64,000 bases of DNA from Kluyvera georgiana ATCC 51603 (GTDB lineage: Bacteria > Pseudomonadota > Gammaproteobacteria > Enterobacterales > Enterobacteriaceae), in contig NZ_LXEU01000049.1 in the NCBI RefSeq assembly GCF_001654985.1, positions 124,001 to 188,000 of the forward strand, in the 5' to 3' direction. Made by a program: the position numbers and the translations under genes. Positions 20,233 through 29,333 of this stretch are shown piece by piece (position 1 is the stretch's first letter; each line of letters begins with the position of its first letter). The notes beneath the pieces were generated by a model. It saw nothing but the letters and a program-made list of their open reading frames with translations. It made no database searches and had not been told where the DNA came from.

Positions 20233-20829
20233 ATGAGCAAATTGATTGAACATGATACCCGTGAACACATTCTGGCTACCGGCGAGCGTCTTTGCATGCA
20301 CCGCGGTTTTACCGGAATGGGCCTGAGCGAACTCCTGAAAACGGCAGAAGTGCCCAAGGGCTCGTTTTATCACTATTTTCGTTCAAAAGAGGCGTTTGGC
20401 GTGGCCATGCTGGACCGGCATTTTGCCGACTATCACCAGCGGCTGGTGCAGCACTTTACGCAGGGCGCGGGAAACTACCGCGATCGCCTGCTGAACTACT
20501 ATCAGCATACGCTCGAACAGTTTTGCCAGCAGGGGTTGATCAGCGGTTGTTTGACCGTGAAACTCTCTGCTGAAGTGTGCGATCTTTCCGAAGATATGCG
20601 CGCTGAAATGAACAAAGGCGCCAGCCAGATTATGGTTTTGCTGGCACAAGCGCTGGAAAATGGCCGCCGTGAAGGCTGCCTGACGTTCAACGGCGAAGCC
20701 GAAACCACCGCCCAGGTGCTTTACTCTCTGTGGCTGGGGGCGAATCTGCAGGCGAAAATTTCGCGCAGCTCGGCACCGCTGGAAAGCGCGCTGACGCACG
20801 TCAGGAATCTGATTGCCGCGCCGGAGTGA
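20233..20829 (+). CDS. nemR: NemR, TetR-family electrophile/hypochlorite-sensing repressor
   Basis: A 198-residue repressor controlling nemA and gloA. In E. coli it is inactivated by N-ethylmaleimide, bleach and reactive aldehydes through cysteine modification. The N-terminal TetR HTH reads [23 protein letters not shown]. The cysteines include [19 protein letters not shown] and VCDLSE; the C106-K175 switch of E. coli lies in this family region. The start at 20233 ([12 protein letters not shown]) aligns with E. coli NemR. An ATG-less upstream extension would overlap the operator. Confidence 0.96.
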   Translation: MSKLIEHDTREHILATGERLCMHRGFTGMGLSELLKTAEVPKGSFYHYFRSKEAFGVAMLDRHFADYHQRLVQHFTQGAGNYRDRLLNYYQHTLEQFCQQGLISGCLTVKLSAEVCDLSEDMRAEMNKGASQIMVLLAQALENGRREGCLTFNGEAETTAQVLYSLWLGANLQAKISRSSAPLESALTHVRNLIAAPE

Positions 20830-20856
20830 TCCCGGCGTTTTTATTTCCCATACCAC

Positions 20857-20871
20857 TAGACGACCGGTCTA
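20857..20871 (+). promoter_or_regulatory. Second, shortened NemR-like palindrome in front of nemA
   Basis: TAGAC-GACCG-GTCTA lies between the nemR stop and the nemA start, overlapping the region just upstream of the nemA ribosome-binding site (CAGGAG). It has the same half-sites as the upstream box but a 5-bp rather than 6-bp centre between the pentamers. Confidence 0.6.
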
Positions 20872-20884
20872 CTCAGGAGTCACC

Positions 20885-21982
20885 ATGTCGCAAGAAAAAC
20901 TGTTTACCCCACTGAAAGTGGGTGCGGTTACCGCCCCGAACCGCGTGTTTATGGCCCCGCTGACGCGCCTGCGCAGCATTGTACCGGGCGACATTCCTAC
21001 TCCGTTGATGGCGGAATACTATCGCCAGCGCGCGAGTTCTGGCTTGATTATCACCGAAGCCACTCAGATCTCCGCTCAGGCTAAAGGCTACCAGGGGGCA
21101 CCCGGTCTCCACAGCCCAGAGCAAATTGCAGCCTGGCAGAAAATCACCGCTGGCGTTCACGCCGAAGACGGACGTATCGCCGTTCAGCTGTGGCACACCG
21201 GCCGTATTTCGCATAACAGCCTGCAGCCAAACGGCGAAGCTCCGGTGGCACCTTCTGCGCTGAGCGCCAATACCCGTACCTCGCTGCGTGACGAAAATGG
21301 CCATGCGATTCGCGTCGATACCTCCATGCCGCGCGCGCTGGAGACAGCCGAAATTCCGGGGATCGTCAACGATTTCCGCCAGGCCATTGCCAACGCGCGT
21401 GAAGCCGGTTTCGACCTGGTTGAGCTACACTCCGCGCACGGCTACCTGCTGCACCAGTTCCTGTCGCCTTCTTCTAACCACCGTACCGACCAGTACGGCG
21501 GCAGCGTTGAGAATCGCGCCCGTCTGGTGCTGGAAGTGGTTGATGCCGGTATTAAAGAATGGGGTGCCGAGCGTATTGGTATCCGCGTCTCGCCGATTGG
21601 TACCTTCCAGAACGTCGACAACGGCCCGAACGAAGAAGCCGATGCGTTGTATCTGATTGAAGAGCTGGGTAAACGCGGTATTGCTTACCTGCACATGTCA
21701 GAGCCTGACTGGGCCGGCGGCGTGCCGTACAGCGACGCGTTCCGCGAAAAAGTGCGCGCCCGTTTCCACGGCCCGATTATCGGTGCGGGCGCCTATACGC
21801 CAGAAAAAGCAGAAGCGCTCATTGAAAAAGGGTTAATCGATGCCGTGGCCTTTGGCCGCGACTACATCGCTAACCCGGACCTGGTTGCTCGTCTGCAGCA
21901 CAAAGCCGAGCTCAACCCTCAGCGCCCGGAAAGCTTCTACGGCGGCGGAGCGGAAGGTTATACCGATTACCCTACGCTGTGA
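20885..21982 (+). CDS. nemA: NemA, N-ethylmaleimide reductase (Old Yellow Enzyme family)
   Basis: FMN-containing, NADPH-dependent ene-reductase of 365 residues. It reduces activated alkenes, nitroesters, nitroaromatics and N-ethylmaleimide. The motifs [46 protein letters not shown] (His and catalytic Tyr region) and the C-terminal [12 protein letters not shown] phosphate-binding segment are all present. The start at 20885 is preceded by AGGAGTCACC. An earlier ATG at 20813 overlaps nemR and is not used. It is the second gene of the nemR-nemA-gloA operon. Confidence 0.97.
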   Translation: MSQEKLFTPLKVGAVTAPNRVFMAPLTRLRSIVPGDIPTPLMAEYYRQRASSGLIITEATQISAQAKGYQGAPGLHSPEQIAAWQKITAGVHAEDGRIAVQLWHTGRISHNSLQPNGEAPVAPSALSANTRTSLRDENGHAIRVDTSMPRALETAEIPGIVNDFRQAIANAREAGFDLVELHSAHGYLLHQFLSPSSNHRTDQYGGSVENRARLVLEVVDAGIKEWGAERIGIRVSPIGTFQNVDNGPNEEADALYLIEELGKRGIAYLHMSEPDWAGGVPYSDAFREKVRARFHGPIIGAGAYTPEKAEALIEKGLIDAVAFGRDYIANPDLVARLQHKAELNPQRPESFYGGGAEGYTDYPTL

Positions 21983-21992
21983 TCCTGCATTG

Positions 21993-22016
21993 ATAGCGGC
22001 GGCGTTCCGCCGCTAT
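21993..22016 (+). terminator. Hairpin between nemA and gloA
   Basis: ATAGCGGCGG (21993-22002) pairs with CCGCCGCTAT (22007-22016). There is no T run, so it may stabilise the nemA mRNA or partly attenuate read-through into gloA rather than terminate fully. Confidence 0.55.
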
Positions 22017-22054
22017 ACTAGTGAGATTATTCATAAGTAAGGACGAGGGATATC

Positions 22055-22462
22055 ATGCGTTTACTGCATACCATGCTGCGCGTCGGCGATCTGCAACGCT
22101 CCATTGATTTTTACACCAAAGTTCTGGGCATGAAGCTGCTGCGCACCAGCGAAAACACTGAATACAAGTACTCTCTGGCATTCGTTGGTTACGGCGAAGA
22201 GAGCGACGAAGCGGTGATCGAGCTGACCTATAACTGGGGCGTGGATAAATACGAGCTGGGCACGGCCTATGGCCATATCGCCCTGAGCGTCGATAACGCC
22301 GCGGAAGCCTGCGAACGCATTCGCCAGAACGGCGGCAACGTGACCCGTGAAGCTGGCCCGGTCAAAGGCGGCACCACGGTGATTGCGTTTGTTGAAGATC
22401 CGGACGGTTATAAAATCGAACTGATTGAAGAAAAAGATGCCGGTAAAGGTCTCGGCAACTGA
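22055..22462 (+). CDS. gloA: Glyoxalase I (lactoylglutathione lyase)
   Basis: Isomerises the methylglyoxal-glutathione hemithioacetal to S-lactoylglutathione. The 135 residues match E. coli GloA, a nickel-dependent enzyme. Metal ligands are in MRLLHTM (His5), AVIELTYNW (Glu56), AYGHIALSV (His74) and YKIELIE (Glu122). The start follows GACGAGGGATATC. As the third gene of the NemR operon it couples aldehyde sensing to methylglyoxal detoxification. Confidence 0.98.
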   Translation: MRLLHTMLRVGDLQRSIDFYTKVLGMKLLRTSENTEYKYSLAFVGYGEESDEAVIELTYNWGVDKYELGTAYGHIALSVDNAAEACERIRQNGGNVTREAGPVKGGTTVIAFVEDPDGYKIELIEEKDAGKGLGN

Positions 22463-22469
22463 TTCTCCT

Positions 22470-22497
22470 CGGGTGCGGCTGCGCACCCGTTTTTTTA
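22470..22497 (+). terminator. Rho-independent terminator of gloA
   Basis: CGGGTGC (22470-22476) pairs with GCACCCG (22483-22489), followed by eight T. It closes the nemR-nemA-gloA operon. Confidence 0.93.
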
Positions 22498-22565
22498 CCC
22501 GCCTTTCCAAGCCGCGGCAAAATTTGCCATAATGCGCGCTACTTTTTCTGAGTTAAGAGATTCTG

Positions 22566-23213
22566 ATGTCCGACAATGCGCAACTTAATGGTCTATGCGA
22601 CCGTTTTCGTGGGTTTTATCCTGTAGTCATCGATGTGGAAACTGCCGGATTCAATGCCAAAACGGATGCCCTGCTCGAAATAGCGGCAATTACGTTGAAA
22701 ATGGATGAGCAAGGCTGGCTGATGCCGGACACCACGTTACACTTCCACGTTGAGCCGTTCGAAGGCGCCAACCTCGAACCGGAAGCGCTGGCGTTTAACG
22801 GTATCGACCCCAATAATCCGCTGCGCGGCGCGGTGAGCGAATATGATGCTCTGCATGCCATCTTCAAAATGGTACGTAAAGGCATGAAAGACAGCGATTG
22901 TAACCGCGCGATTATGGTGGCGCACAACGCCACTTTCGATCACAGCTTTATGATGGCCGCCGCCGATCGCGCCTCGCTTAAGCGCAATCCGTTCCACCCC
23001 TTTGTCACCTTCGACACCGCTGCGCTGAGCGGGCTGGCGCTGGGACAGACGGTATTATCTAAAGCCTGCACCGCCGCCGGTATGAATTTCGACAGCAGCC
23101 AGGCCCACTCTGCCCTGTACGATACCGAGCAGACGGCGCTCTTGTTTTGTGAAATCGTTAACCGCTGGAAGCGCCTGGGCGGCTGGCCGCTGCCCATCGC
23201 GGCTGACGAGTAG
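22566..23213 (+). CDS. rnt: Ribonuclease T
   Basis: A 3'-to-5' exonuclease of the DEDDh family (215 residues) that trims tRNA and other stable RNA 3' ends. The Exo motifs are [10 protein letters not shown] (Asp23, Glu25), [10 protein letters not shown] and the final [11 protein letters not shown] (His and Asp). The start is ATG at 22566. In K-12 the large helicase gene lhr follows directly; here a terminator and then convergent grxD follow. Confidence 0.97.
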   Translation: MSDNAQLNGLCDRFRGFYPVVIDVETAGFNAKTDALLEIAAITLKMDEQGWLMPDTTLHFHVEPFEGANLEPEALAFNGIDPNNPLRGAVSEYDALHAIFKMVRKGMKDSDCNRAIMVAHNATFDHSFMMAAADRASLKRNPFHPFVTFDTAALSGLALGQTVLSKACTAAGMNFDSSQAHSALYDTEQTALLFCEIVNRWKRLGGWPLPIAADE

Positions 23214-23219
23214 CGGCAT

Positions 23220-23248
23220 AAAAAAAGCGACCCTCGGGTCGCTTTTTT
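23220..23248. terminator. Bidirectional terminator between rnt and grxD
   Basis: AGCGACCC (23226-23233) pairs with GGGTCGCT (23236-23243). It is flanked by an A run on the left and T6 on the right, so it serves both convergent genes. Confidence 0.92.
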
Positions 23249-23269
23249 GTTTCAGTACCGGTTAGCCGA

Positions 23270-23614
23270 TTACTCAGCTTTCGGTTCTTCCGCATATTTC
23301 GCTGCGGTTTCTTTGATCAGCGGCTGCAGTTCGCCACGCTGATACATTTCAATGATGATGTCGCAACCGCCGACCAGCTCGCCGTCAACCCACAGCTGCG
23401 GGAAAGTCGGCCAGTTGGCGTATTTTGGCAGTTCCGCACGAATGTCCGGGTTCTGCAGGATATCAACATAAGCAAAGCGCTCGCCGCAGGCGGACAGTGC
23501 CTGAACGGCCTGCGCGGAGAAACCACAGCTTGGCAGCTTCGGGGAACCTTTCATGTACAGCAGGATCGGGTTTTCAGCGATCTGGCGCTGAATTTTTTCA
23601 ATTGTTTCGCTCAT
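23270..23614 (-). CDS. grxD: Glutaredoxin 4 (monothiol, CGFS type)
   Basis: A 114-residue monothiol glutaredoxin that carries and delivers [2Fe-2S] clusters with glutathione and BolA. The active-site motif is PSCGFSAQAV, with the single catalytic or cluster-binding cysteine. WPTFPQLWVDGELVGGCD supplies the cis-proline and glutathione site. The start codon is at 23614, preceded on its strand by GAGGAAGCAAG. Confidence 0.97.
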   Translation of the reverse strand: MSETIEKIQRQIAENPILLYMKGSPKLPSCGFSAQAVQALSACGERFAYVDILQNPDIRAELPKYANWPTFPQLWVDGELVGGCDIIIEMYQRGELQPLIKETAAKYAEEPKAE

Positions 23615-23954
23615 TGTCTTGCTTCCTCAAACTTCTTTTTACGGCAGTAGTGCGCCATTGTAGCGTTTTGCGGCCTGAACAGAAAATTACATTTTATTCA
23701 CGCCTTACTATTTTATCGTCTGATGGGTAAAGTTGCCTTATCAATATGTGTTTATCGACAGACAGATGAAAAAACTGCTCATTTTTTAACAGAAGCTGTA
23801 TCAAATGATGTTTTTTTTTGCACTTGCTAACGAAACAGAGTTTTAGAGTGAAAAACACTATTAACATTTCGTGTTTTTATGGATTAGAATCGTTGAGTTT
23901 TGTAAACCATACCCAGGCAAGGATATTTAGCCTGCATACTCAGAGGGTTGTTCA
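23615..23954. other. Divergent intergenic region grxD/mepH (340 bp)
   Basis: AT-rich region holding the promoters of divergent grxD and mepH. No open frame has a plausible start and coding character. I see no clear operator. The homopolymeric T9 near 23812-23820 is notable but unassigned. Confidence 0.5.
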
Positions 23955-24770
23955 GTGGCGCAGATAAAAAAATGGTCGTTCACGCTCTGTGCATTGTTGT
24001 TTACATCATTATCCTTCACGCCGTTGGCGCATGCTACAGGGCATGCCAAAACACCCACGGCGCAAAAGTCGCTTCCGGTGAAAGGCAGCGAACGTAAGAA
24101 AAAGAATACGGTTAACAAATCCAACACCAAGAAAAAAACCACCACCACCGTTGCTAAGAAAAAATCTACACCGGTTGTCGCTAAAAAAGCGGCCCCGACT
24201 TCTCGCAAAACCGCCGCAACGAAAACCACGAAAACCCGCGCGGTGAAAACCGCCAACGTGGTGACCACCTGTAAGACGACGCGTAAAGGCCATAAGAAAA
24301 CCTGCACCACCAGCCCGGTAGAAACACAACCCACCACAATTGCACAAGCGCATAAGGTTCGTGTCCAGAAAGCGCAGAAAACCGCGATGAACAAGCTGAT
24401 GGGCCAGTTGGGAAAACCTTATCGTTGGGGAGGAAACTCGCCGCGTACGGGCTTCGATTGCAGTGGGCTGGTTTACTATGCGTATAAAGACCTGGTGAAT
24501 ATCCGAATTCCCCGTACCGCAAACGAAATGTACCACTTACGCGACGCCCGTCCGGTTAATCGTAGCGAGCTGGAAAGCGGCGATTTAGTCTTTTTCCGCA
24601 CTCAGGGCCGCGGCACCGCCGATCACGTCGGCGTATACGTCGGTAATGGCAAATTTATTCAGTCGCCGCGTACCGGTCAGGACATCCAGATCACATCGCT
24701 CAGCGAAGATTACTGGGTCCGCCATTATGTTGGTGCCCGCCGCGTGGTGACCCCGAAGACCATTCGTTAA
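23955..24770 (+). CDS. mepH: MepH, NlpC/P60 murein DD-endopeptidase
   Basis: Cleaves D-Ala-mDAP cross-links to open the sacculus for growth. It has 271 residues and starts at GTG 23955. A signal peptide (WSFTLCALLFTSLSFTPLAHA) precedes a long Lys/Thr-rich basic linker (about residues 30-130) that may bind peptidoglycan. The C-terminal NlpC/P60 domain has the catalytic Cys in FDCSGLVYYAY, the His in DHVGVYVGNGKF and a polar third residue near YWVRHYVGARR. The linker differs strongly from the K-12 sequence while the catalytic domain is conserved. Confidence 0.94.
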   Translation: MAQIKKWSFTLCALLFTSLSFTPLAHATGHAKTPTAQKSLPVKGSERKKKNTVNKSNTKKKTTTTVAKKKSTPVVAKKAAPTSRKTAATKTTKTRAVKTANVVTTCKTTRKGHKKTCTTSPVETQPTTIAQAHKVRVQKAQKTAMNKLMGQLGKPYRWGGNSPRTGFDCSGLVYYAYKDLVNIRIPRTANEMYHLRDARPVNRSELESGDLVFFRTQGRGTADHVGVYVGNGKFIQSPRTGQDIQITSLSEDYWVRHYVGARRVVTPKTIR

Positions 24771-24773
24771 TCA

Positions 24774-24803
24774 CTTACCCCGTTTGTTAATAAACGGGGT
24801 AAG
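24774..24803 (+). terminator. Terminator of mepH
   Basis: CTTACCCCGTTT (24774-24785) pairs with AAACGGGGTAAG (24792-24803), followed by CTTATCTTTTCTC. The stem is strong and the T tract interrupted. Confidence 0.8.
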
Positions 24804-24845
24804 CTTATCTTTTCTCTCACCTTTTAATTTGCTACTCTATCCCTA

Positions 24846-24899
24846 CTCAATACAAGGTTATTGAGAGTGCACAATAATAAAAGGAGAGTAGCAATGTCG
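24846..24899 (+). promoter_or_regulatory. sodB leader with RyhB pairing site
   Basis: A small 5'-leader hairpin, CTCAAT (24846-24851) with ATTGAG (24860-24865), precedes the start. AGCAATGTCG (24890-24899), spanning the start codon, is the exact complement of the E. coli RyhB core CGACATTGCT. Iron-limitation repression of sodB by RyhB is established in E. coli, and the target is conserved here. Confidence 0.8.
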
Positions 24900-25475
24900 T
24901 TCGAATTACCTGCATTACCGTATGCCAAAGACGCTCTTGTTCCACATATCTCCGTGGAAACGCTCGAGTATCATTATGGTAAACACCACCAGACTTACGT
25001 CACCAACCTGAACAACATGATCAAAGGCACCGCGTTTGAAGGTAAAACGCTGGAAGAGATCGTGCGCTCTTCTGAAGGCGGCGTGTTCAATAACGCCGCT
25101 CAGGTTTGGAACCACACTTTCTACTGGCACTGCCTGGCGCCAAATGCCGGTGGCGAACCGACCGGTGCTGTCGCTGAAGCCATTAATAAATCCTTCGGCA
25201 GCTTCGCAGAATTCAAAGCGCAGTTTACCGATGCCGCAGTGAAAAACTTCGGCGCAGGCTGGACCTGGCTTGTGAAGAAAGCGGACGGTTCTCTGGCTAT
25301 CGTGTCGACCTCTAACGCGGGCACCCCGCTGACGACCGACGCCAAGCCGTTGCTGACCGTAGACGTGTGGGAACATGCTTACTATATCGACTACCGCAAC
25401 GCGCGTCCGACCTATCTGGAGCACTTCTGGGCTCTGGTAAACTGGGCATTCGTCGCTGATAATCTGGCAGCGTAA
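24894..25475 (+). CDS. sodB: Iron superoxide dismutase
   Basis: Cytoplasmic Fe-SOD of 193 residues converting superoxide to hydrogen peroxide and oxygen. Metal ligands are in HYGKHHQTY (His27), WNHTFYW (His74) and DVWEHAYY (Asp and His). The Gln in [11 protein letters not shown] marks an iron rather than a manganese enzyme. The start [10 protein letters not shown] at 24894 has AAGGAGAG just upstream. An upstream GTG/ATG frame from 24861 is leader sequence. Confidence 0.98.
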   Translation: MSFELPALPYAKDALVPHISVETLEYHYGKHHQTYVTNLNNMIKGTAFEGKTLEEIVRSSEGGVFNNAAQVWNHTFYWHCLAPNAGGEPTGAVAEAINKSFGSFAEFKAQFTDAAVKNFGAGWTWLVKKADGSLAIVSTSNAGTPLTTDAKPLLTVDVWEHAYYIDYRNARPTYLEHFWALVNWAFVADNLAA

Positions 25476-25480
25476 GTAGC

Positions 25481-25555
25481 AAAAACCCCCGCGTTGCAGC
25501 GCTTCGCGGGGGTGACTAAGTGACGCAGAAGGTGACGCCTTCTGCGTTTTTGTTT
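25481..25555. terminator. Paired terminators between sodB and ydhP
   Basis: Two hairpins. CCCCCGCG/CGCGGGGG (25486-25493 with 25505-25512) is followed on the minus strand by T5 and serves ydhP. ACGCAGAAGG/CCTTCTGCGT (25523-25532 with 25538-25547) is followed on the plus strand by TTTTGTTTT and serves sodB. Confidence 0.9.
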
Positions 25556-26721
25556 TACTGGCTGGCGAACGCCTCTTCACCGTGACGACGGCCGCTCAGG
25601 AAAACCACCAGCAGGGCCAGCGCGGCGACAATCGCCCCCATCACCGGTACAAAGCTGTAGCCCAGTCCGCCGGAAATCACCGCGCCACCGGCCACCGCAC
25701 CTAATGCGTTACCGAGATTAAACGCCCCAATATTGACCGAGGACGACAGCCCCGGCGCTTCGTGCGCGACGCGCATAACACGCATCTGCAACGGTGGTAC
25801 CACGGCGAAGGTTGCCGCCCCCCACACCACCATGCTAAACGCGGCGCCGACCTGCGTTTGCGCAAGGAACGGAATGGCCAGCATGATTGCCATTAACAAC
25901 AGCAGGAATCCCTTCAGCGTGCCGCTGACTGAGCGGTCGGCAAACTTGCCACCGAGATAGTTACCGATAGAGAACCCAACGCCAATCAACACCAACATCA
26001 ACGTAATGAAGCCCGGCGTCGCATCGGCGATCGTGCGCAGCACCGGTGAAATATAGGTGTAGAGCGTAAACATCGCGCCAGCACCGAGTACGGTAGTCAA
26101 CAGTGCGGAAAGCACCTGTGGGCGCACCAGCACCGACAATTCACGTTTCACGTCAGGTTTTTCACCCGCCCCGCCCTTCGGCAATGACAACCATAGACCG
26201 ATAATGGCGATAATTCCCAGTCCTGCAGTCGCCAGGAACGACATGCGCCAGCCAATTGTTTCTCCCAGCCAGGTTGCCGCCGGTACGCCGCCAATATTGG
26301 CGATCGTCAGGCCCATAAACATCGTCGCGACCGCGCTGGCCTGCTTATGCTTCGGCACGACGCTTGCCGCCACAACCGACCCCAGGCCGAAGAACGCGCC
26401 GTGGTTCAGGCTGGTAATAATGCGCGACAGCATTAAGGTGGTGTAGTCCGGCGAGATAGCCGATAGCACGTTGCCAAGCGTAAAAATAGCCATCAGAAAG
26501 ATCAGCGCGTTGCGGCGCGCGCGATGAGAAAGCAGCAGCGTCATCAGAGGCGCGCCGACCATCACCCCAACCGCATAGGCGCTAATCAGCATACCGGCAG
26601 CAGGAATCGAGACGTCAACGCCCTTTGCAATGACCGGCAGTAAACCCATCGGCGAGAATTCGGTGGTCCCTATGCCAAAAGCGCCAATGGCCAGCGCGAG
26701 TAAGGGAAAATTGATTTTCAT
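25555..26721 (-). CDS. ydhP: YdhP, MFS transporter (DHA1 family)
   Basis: A 388-residue 12-helix major-facilitator protein related to AraJ/arabinose-efflux type carriers. It starts MKINFPLLALAIGAFGIGTTEF. The loop 2-3 region reads LLSHRARRNALI, and antiporter-like glycine and proline motifs such as GGVPAATWLGETIGW are present. The substrate is unknown and export is assumed. The start at 26721 matches the E. coli N-terminus; the upstream in-frame ATG at 26787 would add an unrelated cysteine-rich stretch. Confidence 0.94.
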   Translation of the reverse strand: MKINFPLLALAIGAFGIGTTEFSPMGLLPVIAKGVDVSIPAAGMLISAYAVGVMVGAPLMTLLLSHRARRNALIFLMAIFTLGNVLSAISPDYTTLMLSRIITSLNHGAFFGLGSVVAASVVPKHKQASAVATMFMGLTIANIGGVPAATWLGETIGWRMSFLATAGLGIIAIIGLWLSLPKGGAGEKPDVKRELSVLVRPQVLSALLTTVLGAGAMFTLYTYISPVLRTIADATPGFITLMLVLIGVGFSIGNYLGGKFADRSVSGTLKGFLLLLMAIMLAIPFLAQTQVGAAFSMVVWGAATFAVVPPLQMRVMRVAHEAPGLSSSVNIGAFNLGNALGAVAGGAVISGGLGYSFVPVMGAIVAALALLVVFLSGRRHGEEAFASQ

Positions 26722-26881
26722 GCAAAAGCTCCAGGTGGCCGCACGACAGACGCGGCATGGCAATTTAGGGCAAAAGCATGACATCAATCACAGAAAAACA
26801 GAAGTGTACAAAACAGCAAAAGATTATTGCCAATTTGATAACAATCAGACATGAGGGCGCGGGCGCCCCCTCATGGAAGAA

Positions 26882-26971
26882 TTAATGCAGAACAGCGGTA
26901 AGTCCAGCGGCGACGATCAGACCCAGCACAATAACGGTCGTGGTGAGCGACATCTTAAGTTCGGTACTCAT
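26882..26971 (-). CDS. ynhF: YnhF, 29-residue inner-membrane protein
   Basis: The minus-strand frame encodes MSTELKMSLTTTVIVLGLIV followed by AAGLTAVLH. It is a single transmembrane helix with a short polar N-terminus, nearly identical to the verified E. coli small protein YnhF (29 residues). GGAGAAAAATTG precedes the ATG as ribosome-binding site. It sits between ydhP and purR as in K-12. YnhF belongs to the stress-responsive small membrane proteins and its function is unknown. Confidence 0.93.
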   Translation of the reverse strand: MSTELKMSLTTTVIVLGLIVAAGLTAVLH

Positions 26972-27206
26972 CAATTTTTCTCCTTTTTATGACCACAGTA
27001 AAACTGAGCTCACTCATTTTTGCACAGATAATCGTAAAAATCTTCACAGATTTAGCAGGATGTTGGTTTTTGCTCTTCCACTTTGCGTCCGGATACGTCA
27101 AAATTCGACGCTTATTTATAAGCGTACCGGCCATTGACCCCCTCCTGTCGTCCTGTATCGTTTTCCTGGCGAACCGCAATCCACAAAATTGCGTCAGGGT
27201 GTATAA

Positions 27207-27222
27207 AGGCAAACGTTTTCGT
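27207..27222 (+). promoter_or_regulatory. PurR operator O1 upstream of purR
   Basis: AGGCAAACGTTTTCGT matches the PurR consensus ACGCAAACGTTTTCGT at 15 of 16 positions and lies 44 bases before the purR start. purR autoregulation through two operators is established in E. coli. Confidence 0.88.
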
Positions 27223-27265
27223 TTCGAGTTTATCAGGGGCAGGCCAGGGTCTGGAGTGAGATGGA

Positions 27266-28291
27266 ATGGCAACAATTAAAGATGTAGCGAAGCGCGCAAA
27301 CGTTTCCACTACAACCGTATCACATGTAATTAACAAAACGCGTTTTGTCGCCGAAGAGACGCGGGAAGCGGTGTGGGCAGCGATCAAAGAACTGCACTAT
27401 TCACCGAGCGCCGTTGCCCGTAGCCTGAAAGTCAACCACACCAAATCAATTGGTTTGCTGGCAACCAGCAGCGAAGCGGCCTACTTTGCTGAGATTATCG
27501 AAGCCGTTGAGAAAAACTGCTTCCAGAAAGGCTATACCCTGATTCTTGGCAACGCATGGAACAACCTCGAGAAACAGCGTGCTTATCTGTCAATGATGGC
27601 GCAAAAACGCGTTGATGGCCTGCTGGTGATGTGTTCCGAATATCCCGAATCCCTGCTCTCAATGCTGGAAGAGTATCGCCATATTCCAATGGTAGTGATG
27701 GACTGGGGCGAAGCCAAAGCCGACTTTACCGACTCGGTCATCGATAATGCTTTCGAAGGCGGCTATATGGCTGGTCGTTACTTGATTGAACGCGGGCATC
27801 GCGATATTGGCGTCATTCCAGGTCCGCTGGAACGTAACACCGGTGCAGGTCGCCTCGCCGGCTTTATGAAAGCCATGGAAGAAGCGCAAATCAATGTTCC
27901 GGCAAACTGGATAGTCCAGGGTGACTTCGAGCCGGAGTCTGGCTATCGCGCTATGCAGCAAATTCTCTCTCAGCATCCGCGCCCTACCGCAATCTTCTGC
28001 GGCGGCGACATCATGGCGATGGGCGCGCTTTGCGCCGCCGACGAGATGGGGCTGCGCGTGCCGCAGGATATTTCGCTGATCGGGTATGATAACGTGCGTA
28101 ACTCTCGTTTCTTTACCCCGGCGCTGACCACCATCCATCAGCCGAAAGATTCGCTCGGTGAGACGGCCTTCAACATGCTCATGGATCGCATCGTCAGCAA
28201 GCGCGAAGAGTCGCAGTCGATTGAGGTGCATCCGCGCCTGATCGAGCGACGCTCCGTGGCCGATGGCCCGTATCGCGATTACCGTCGTTAA
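27266..28291 (+). CDS. purR: PurR, purine repressor (LacI family)
   Basis: A 341-residue repressor of purine biosynthesis, with hypoxanthine and guanine as corepressors. The N-terminal HTH is [20 protein letters not shown] and the hinge helix follows at [11 protein letters not shown]. The periplasmic-binding-protein-like core has [12 protein letters not shown] and the corepressor pocket residues around [12 protein letters not shown]. The length equals E. coli PurR. Two PurR boxes (27207-27222 and 27294-27309) indicate autoregulation. The punR/punC nucleoside-transport pair next to it forms a purine-related neighbourhood. Confidence 0.98.
   Translation: MATIKDVAKRANVSTTTVSHVINKTRFVAEETREAVWAAIKELHYSPSAVARSLKVNHTKSIGLLATSSEAAYFAEIIEAVEKNCFQKGYTLILGNAWNNLEKQRAYLSMMAQKRVDGLLVMCSEYPESLLSMLEEYRHIPMVVMDWGEAKADFTDSVIDNAFEGGYMAGRYLIERGHRDIGVIPGPLERNTGAGRLAGFMKAMEEAQINVPANWIVQGDFEPESGYRAMQQILSQHPRPTAIFCGGDIMAMGALCAADEMGLRVPQDISLIGYDNVRNSRFFTPALTTIHQPKDSLGETAFNMLMDRIVSKREESQSIEVHPRLIERRSVADGPYRDYRR
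27294..27309 (+). promoter_or_regulatory. PurR operator O2 inside the purR coding sequence
   Basis: GCGCAAACGTTTCCAC resembles the PurR consensus and lies at codons 10-15 of purR. It agrees with the intragenic O2 known for E. coli purR, which acts as a roadblock. Confidence 0.75.
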
Positions 28292-28294
28292 GGG

Positions 28295-29221
28295 TTAACT
28301 GTGGGCGTCCTGAAGGGGCGTCCGCAGCCACTCTTCATTTAGCGTTTCGCTATCTCCCAAATACTCCAGCAGCCAGCTTAATGCCGGCGACGCTTCACTC
28401 TGTTGCCAGGTCAGACAACAGGCCGCATCCGGGAACGGGTTCTCCAGTTCCAGCGCTACCCACTCCCCGGTTTCCAGCCACGGCTGCGCCAGATGCCCTG
28501 GGACCATCGCCGCACAGAGCCCTGCTGAAATACAGGTTTCCGACGACGACCAGTCCGGCACCACCACCCTTTTCTGGTTATCAAGCAGCCAGGTCGTTCG
28601 CTTGGGTAGCGATCGCGACGTATCTTCCCGCACCAGCGACGGCCAGTTGCGCAGCACGTCATCGCTCAGCGGCCCGTCCATTTTTGCTAGCGGATGTGAA
28701 CTGGCTACCACGCAGTGCCAGTTGAGCATCCCCATGTCACGAAAGGCAAAGCGCCCCCCTACCGGTATTGCCTGCGTCGCGCCAATCGCCAGCTCCACGC
28801 GACCATCCGCCAGCGCGTCCCAGACGCCGTTGAAGACTTCCTGGTAGACAATCAGTTCGACGTCGCTGAAGTGGCGATAAAAATCGACAATCAGCTGGCG
28901 GGTACGCTGTGGCTTGACAATATTATCAACAGCAATCGCCAGCTGGCCGCGCCAGCCGTTAGCAATCTGCTGACATTGCTGACGGGTGATCTGCATTTTT
29001 TTGATAACAGAACGGCCTTCTTTCAGGAACCATGCTCCAGCGGGCGTTAATTCAACATCCCGATGGCGACGCTCAAACAACGGCACCGCCAGCCATTCTT
29101 CAAGCTGTCGCACCGTATAGCTTACCGCAGAGGGCACCCGGTGTAGCTCCTGTGCCGCGGCGCTAAAGCTACCATTGCGTGCAACCGCATCCACCACTTC
29201 CAGCGAATATTCAGACCACAT
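28295..29221 (-). CDS. punR: PunR/YdhB, LysR-type activator of the purine nucleoside transporter
   Basis: A 308-residue LysR-type regulator with an N-terminal winged HTH (FSAAAQELHRVPSAVSYTVRQL) and a two-lobed effector domain. The E. coli orthologue YdhB (PunR/AdnB) activates divergent ydhC in response to purine nucleosides such as adenosine. It is divergent from punC with a 112-bp shared promoter region. The start is ATG at 29221 (MWSEYSLEVVDAVARNG); the long upstream extension in the same frame is not family-like and runs into punC. Confidence 0.93.
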   Translation of the reverse strand: MWSEYSLEVVDAVARNGSFSAAAQELHRVPSAVSYTVRQLEEWLAVPLFERRHRDVELTPAGAWFLKEGRSVIKKMQITRQQCQQIANGWRGQLAIAVDNIVKPQRTRQLIVDFYRHFSDVELIVYQEVFNGVWDALADGRVELAIGATQAIPVGGRFAFRDMGMLNWHCVVASSHPLAKMDGPLSDDVLRNWPSLVREDTSRSLPKRTTWLLDNQKRVVVPDWSSSETCISAGLCAAMVPGHLAQPWLETGEWVALELENPFPDAACCLTWQQSEASPALSWLLEYLGDSETLNEEWLRTPLQDAHS

Positions 29222-29333
29222 TTCCTGCCTACAAAAAATTTGAATCCATGGCTCAAATATTAGCGTTTCACAACCGCGAATGCACTCTCTACACTCGGCG
29301 GCACAGTGTGAACTACGATAAAAAGGGCGATTT

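Noticed and set aside
23927..24394. 155-codon minus-strand frame opposite mepH
   Set aside because: Low-complexity Val/Phe composition that mirrors the Lys/Thr codons of the MepH linker; mepH itself has clear domains.
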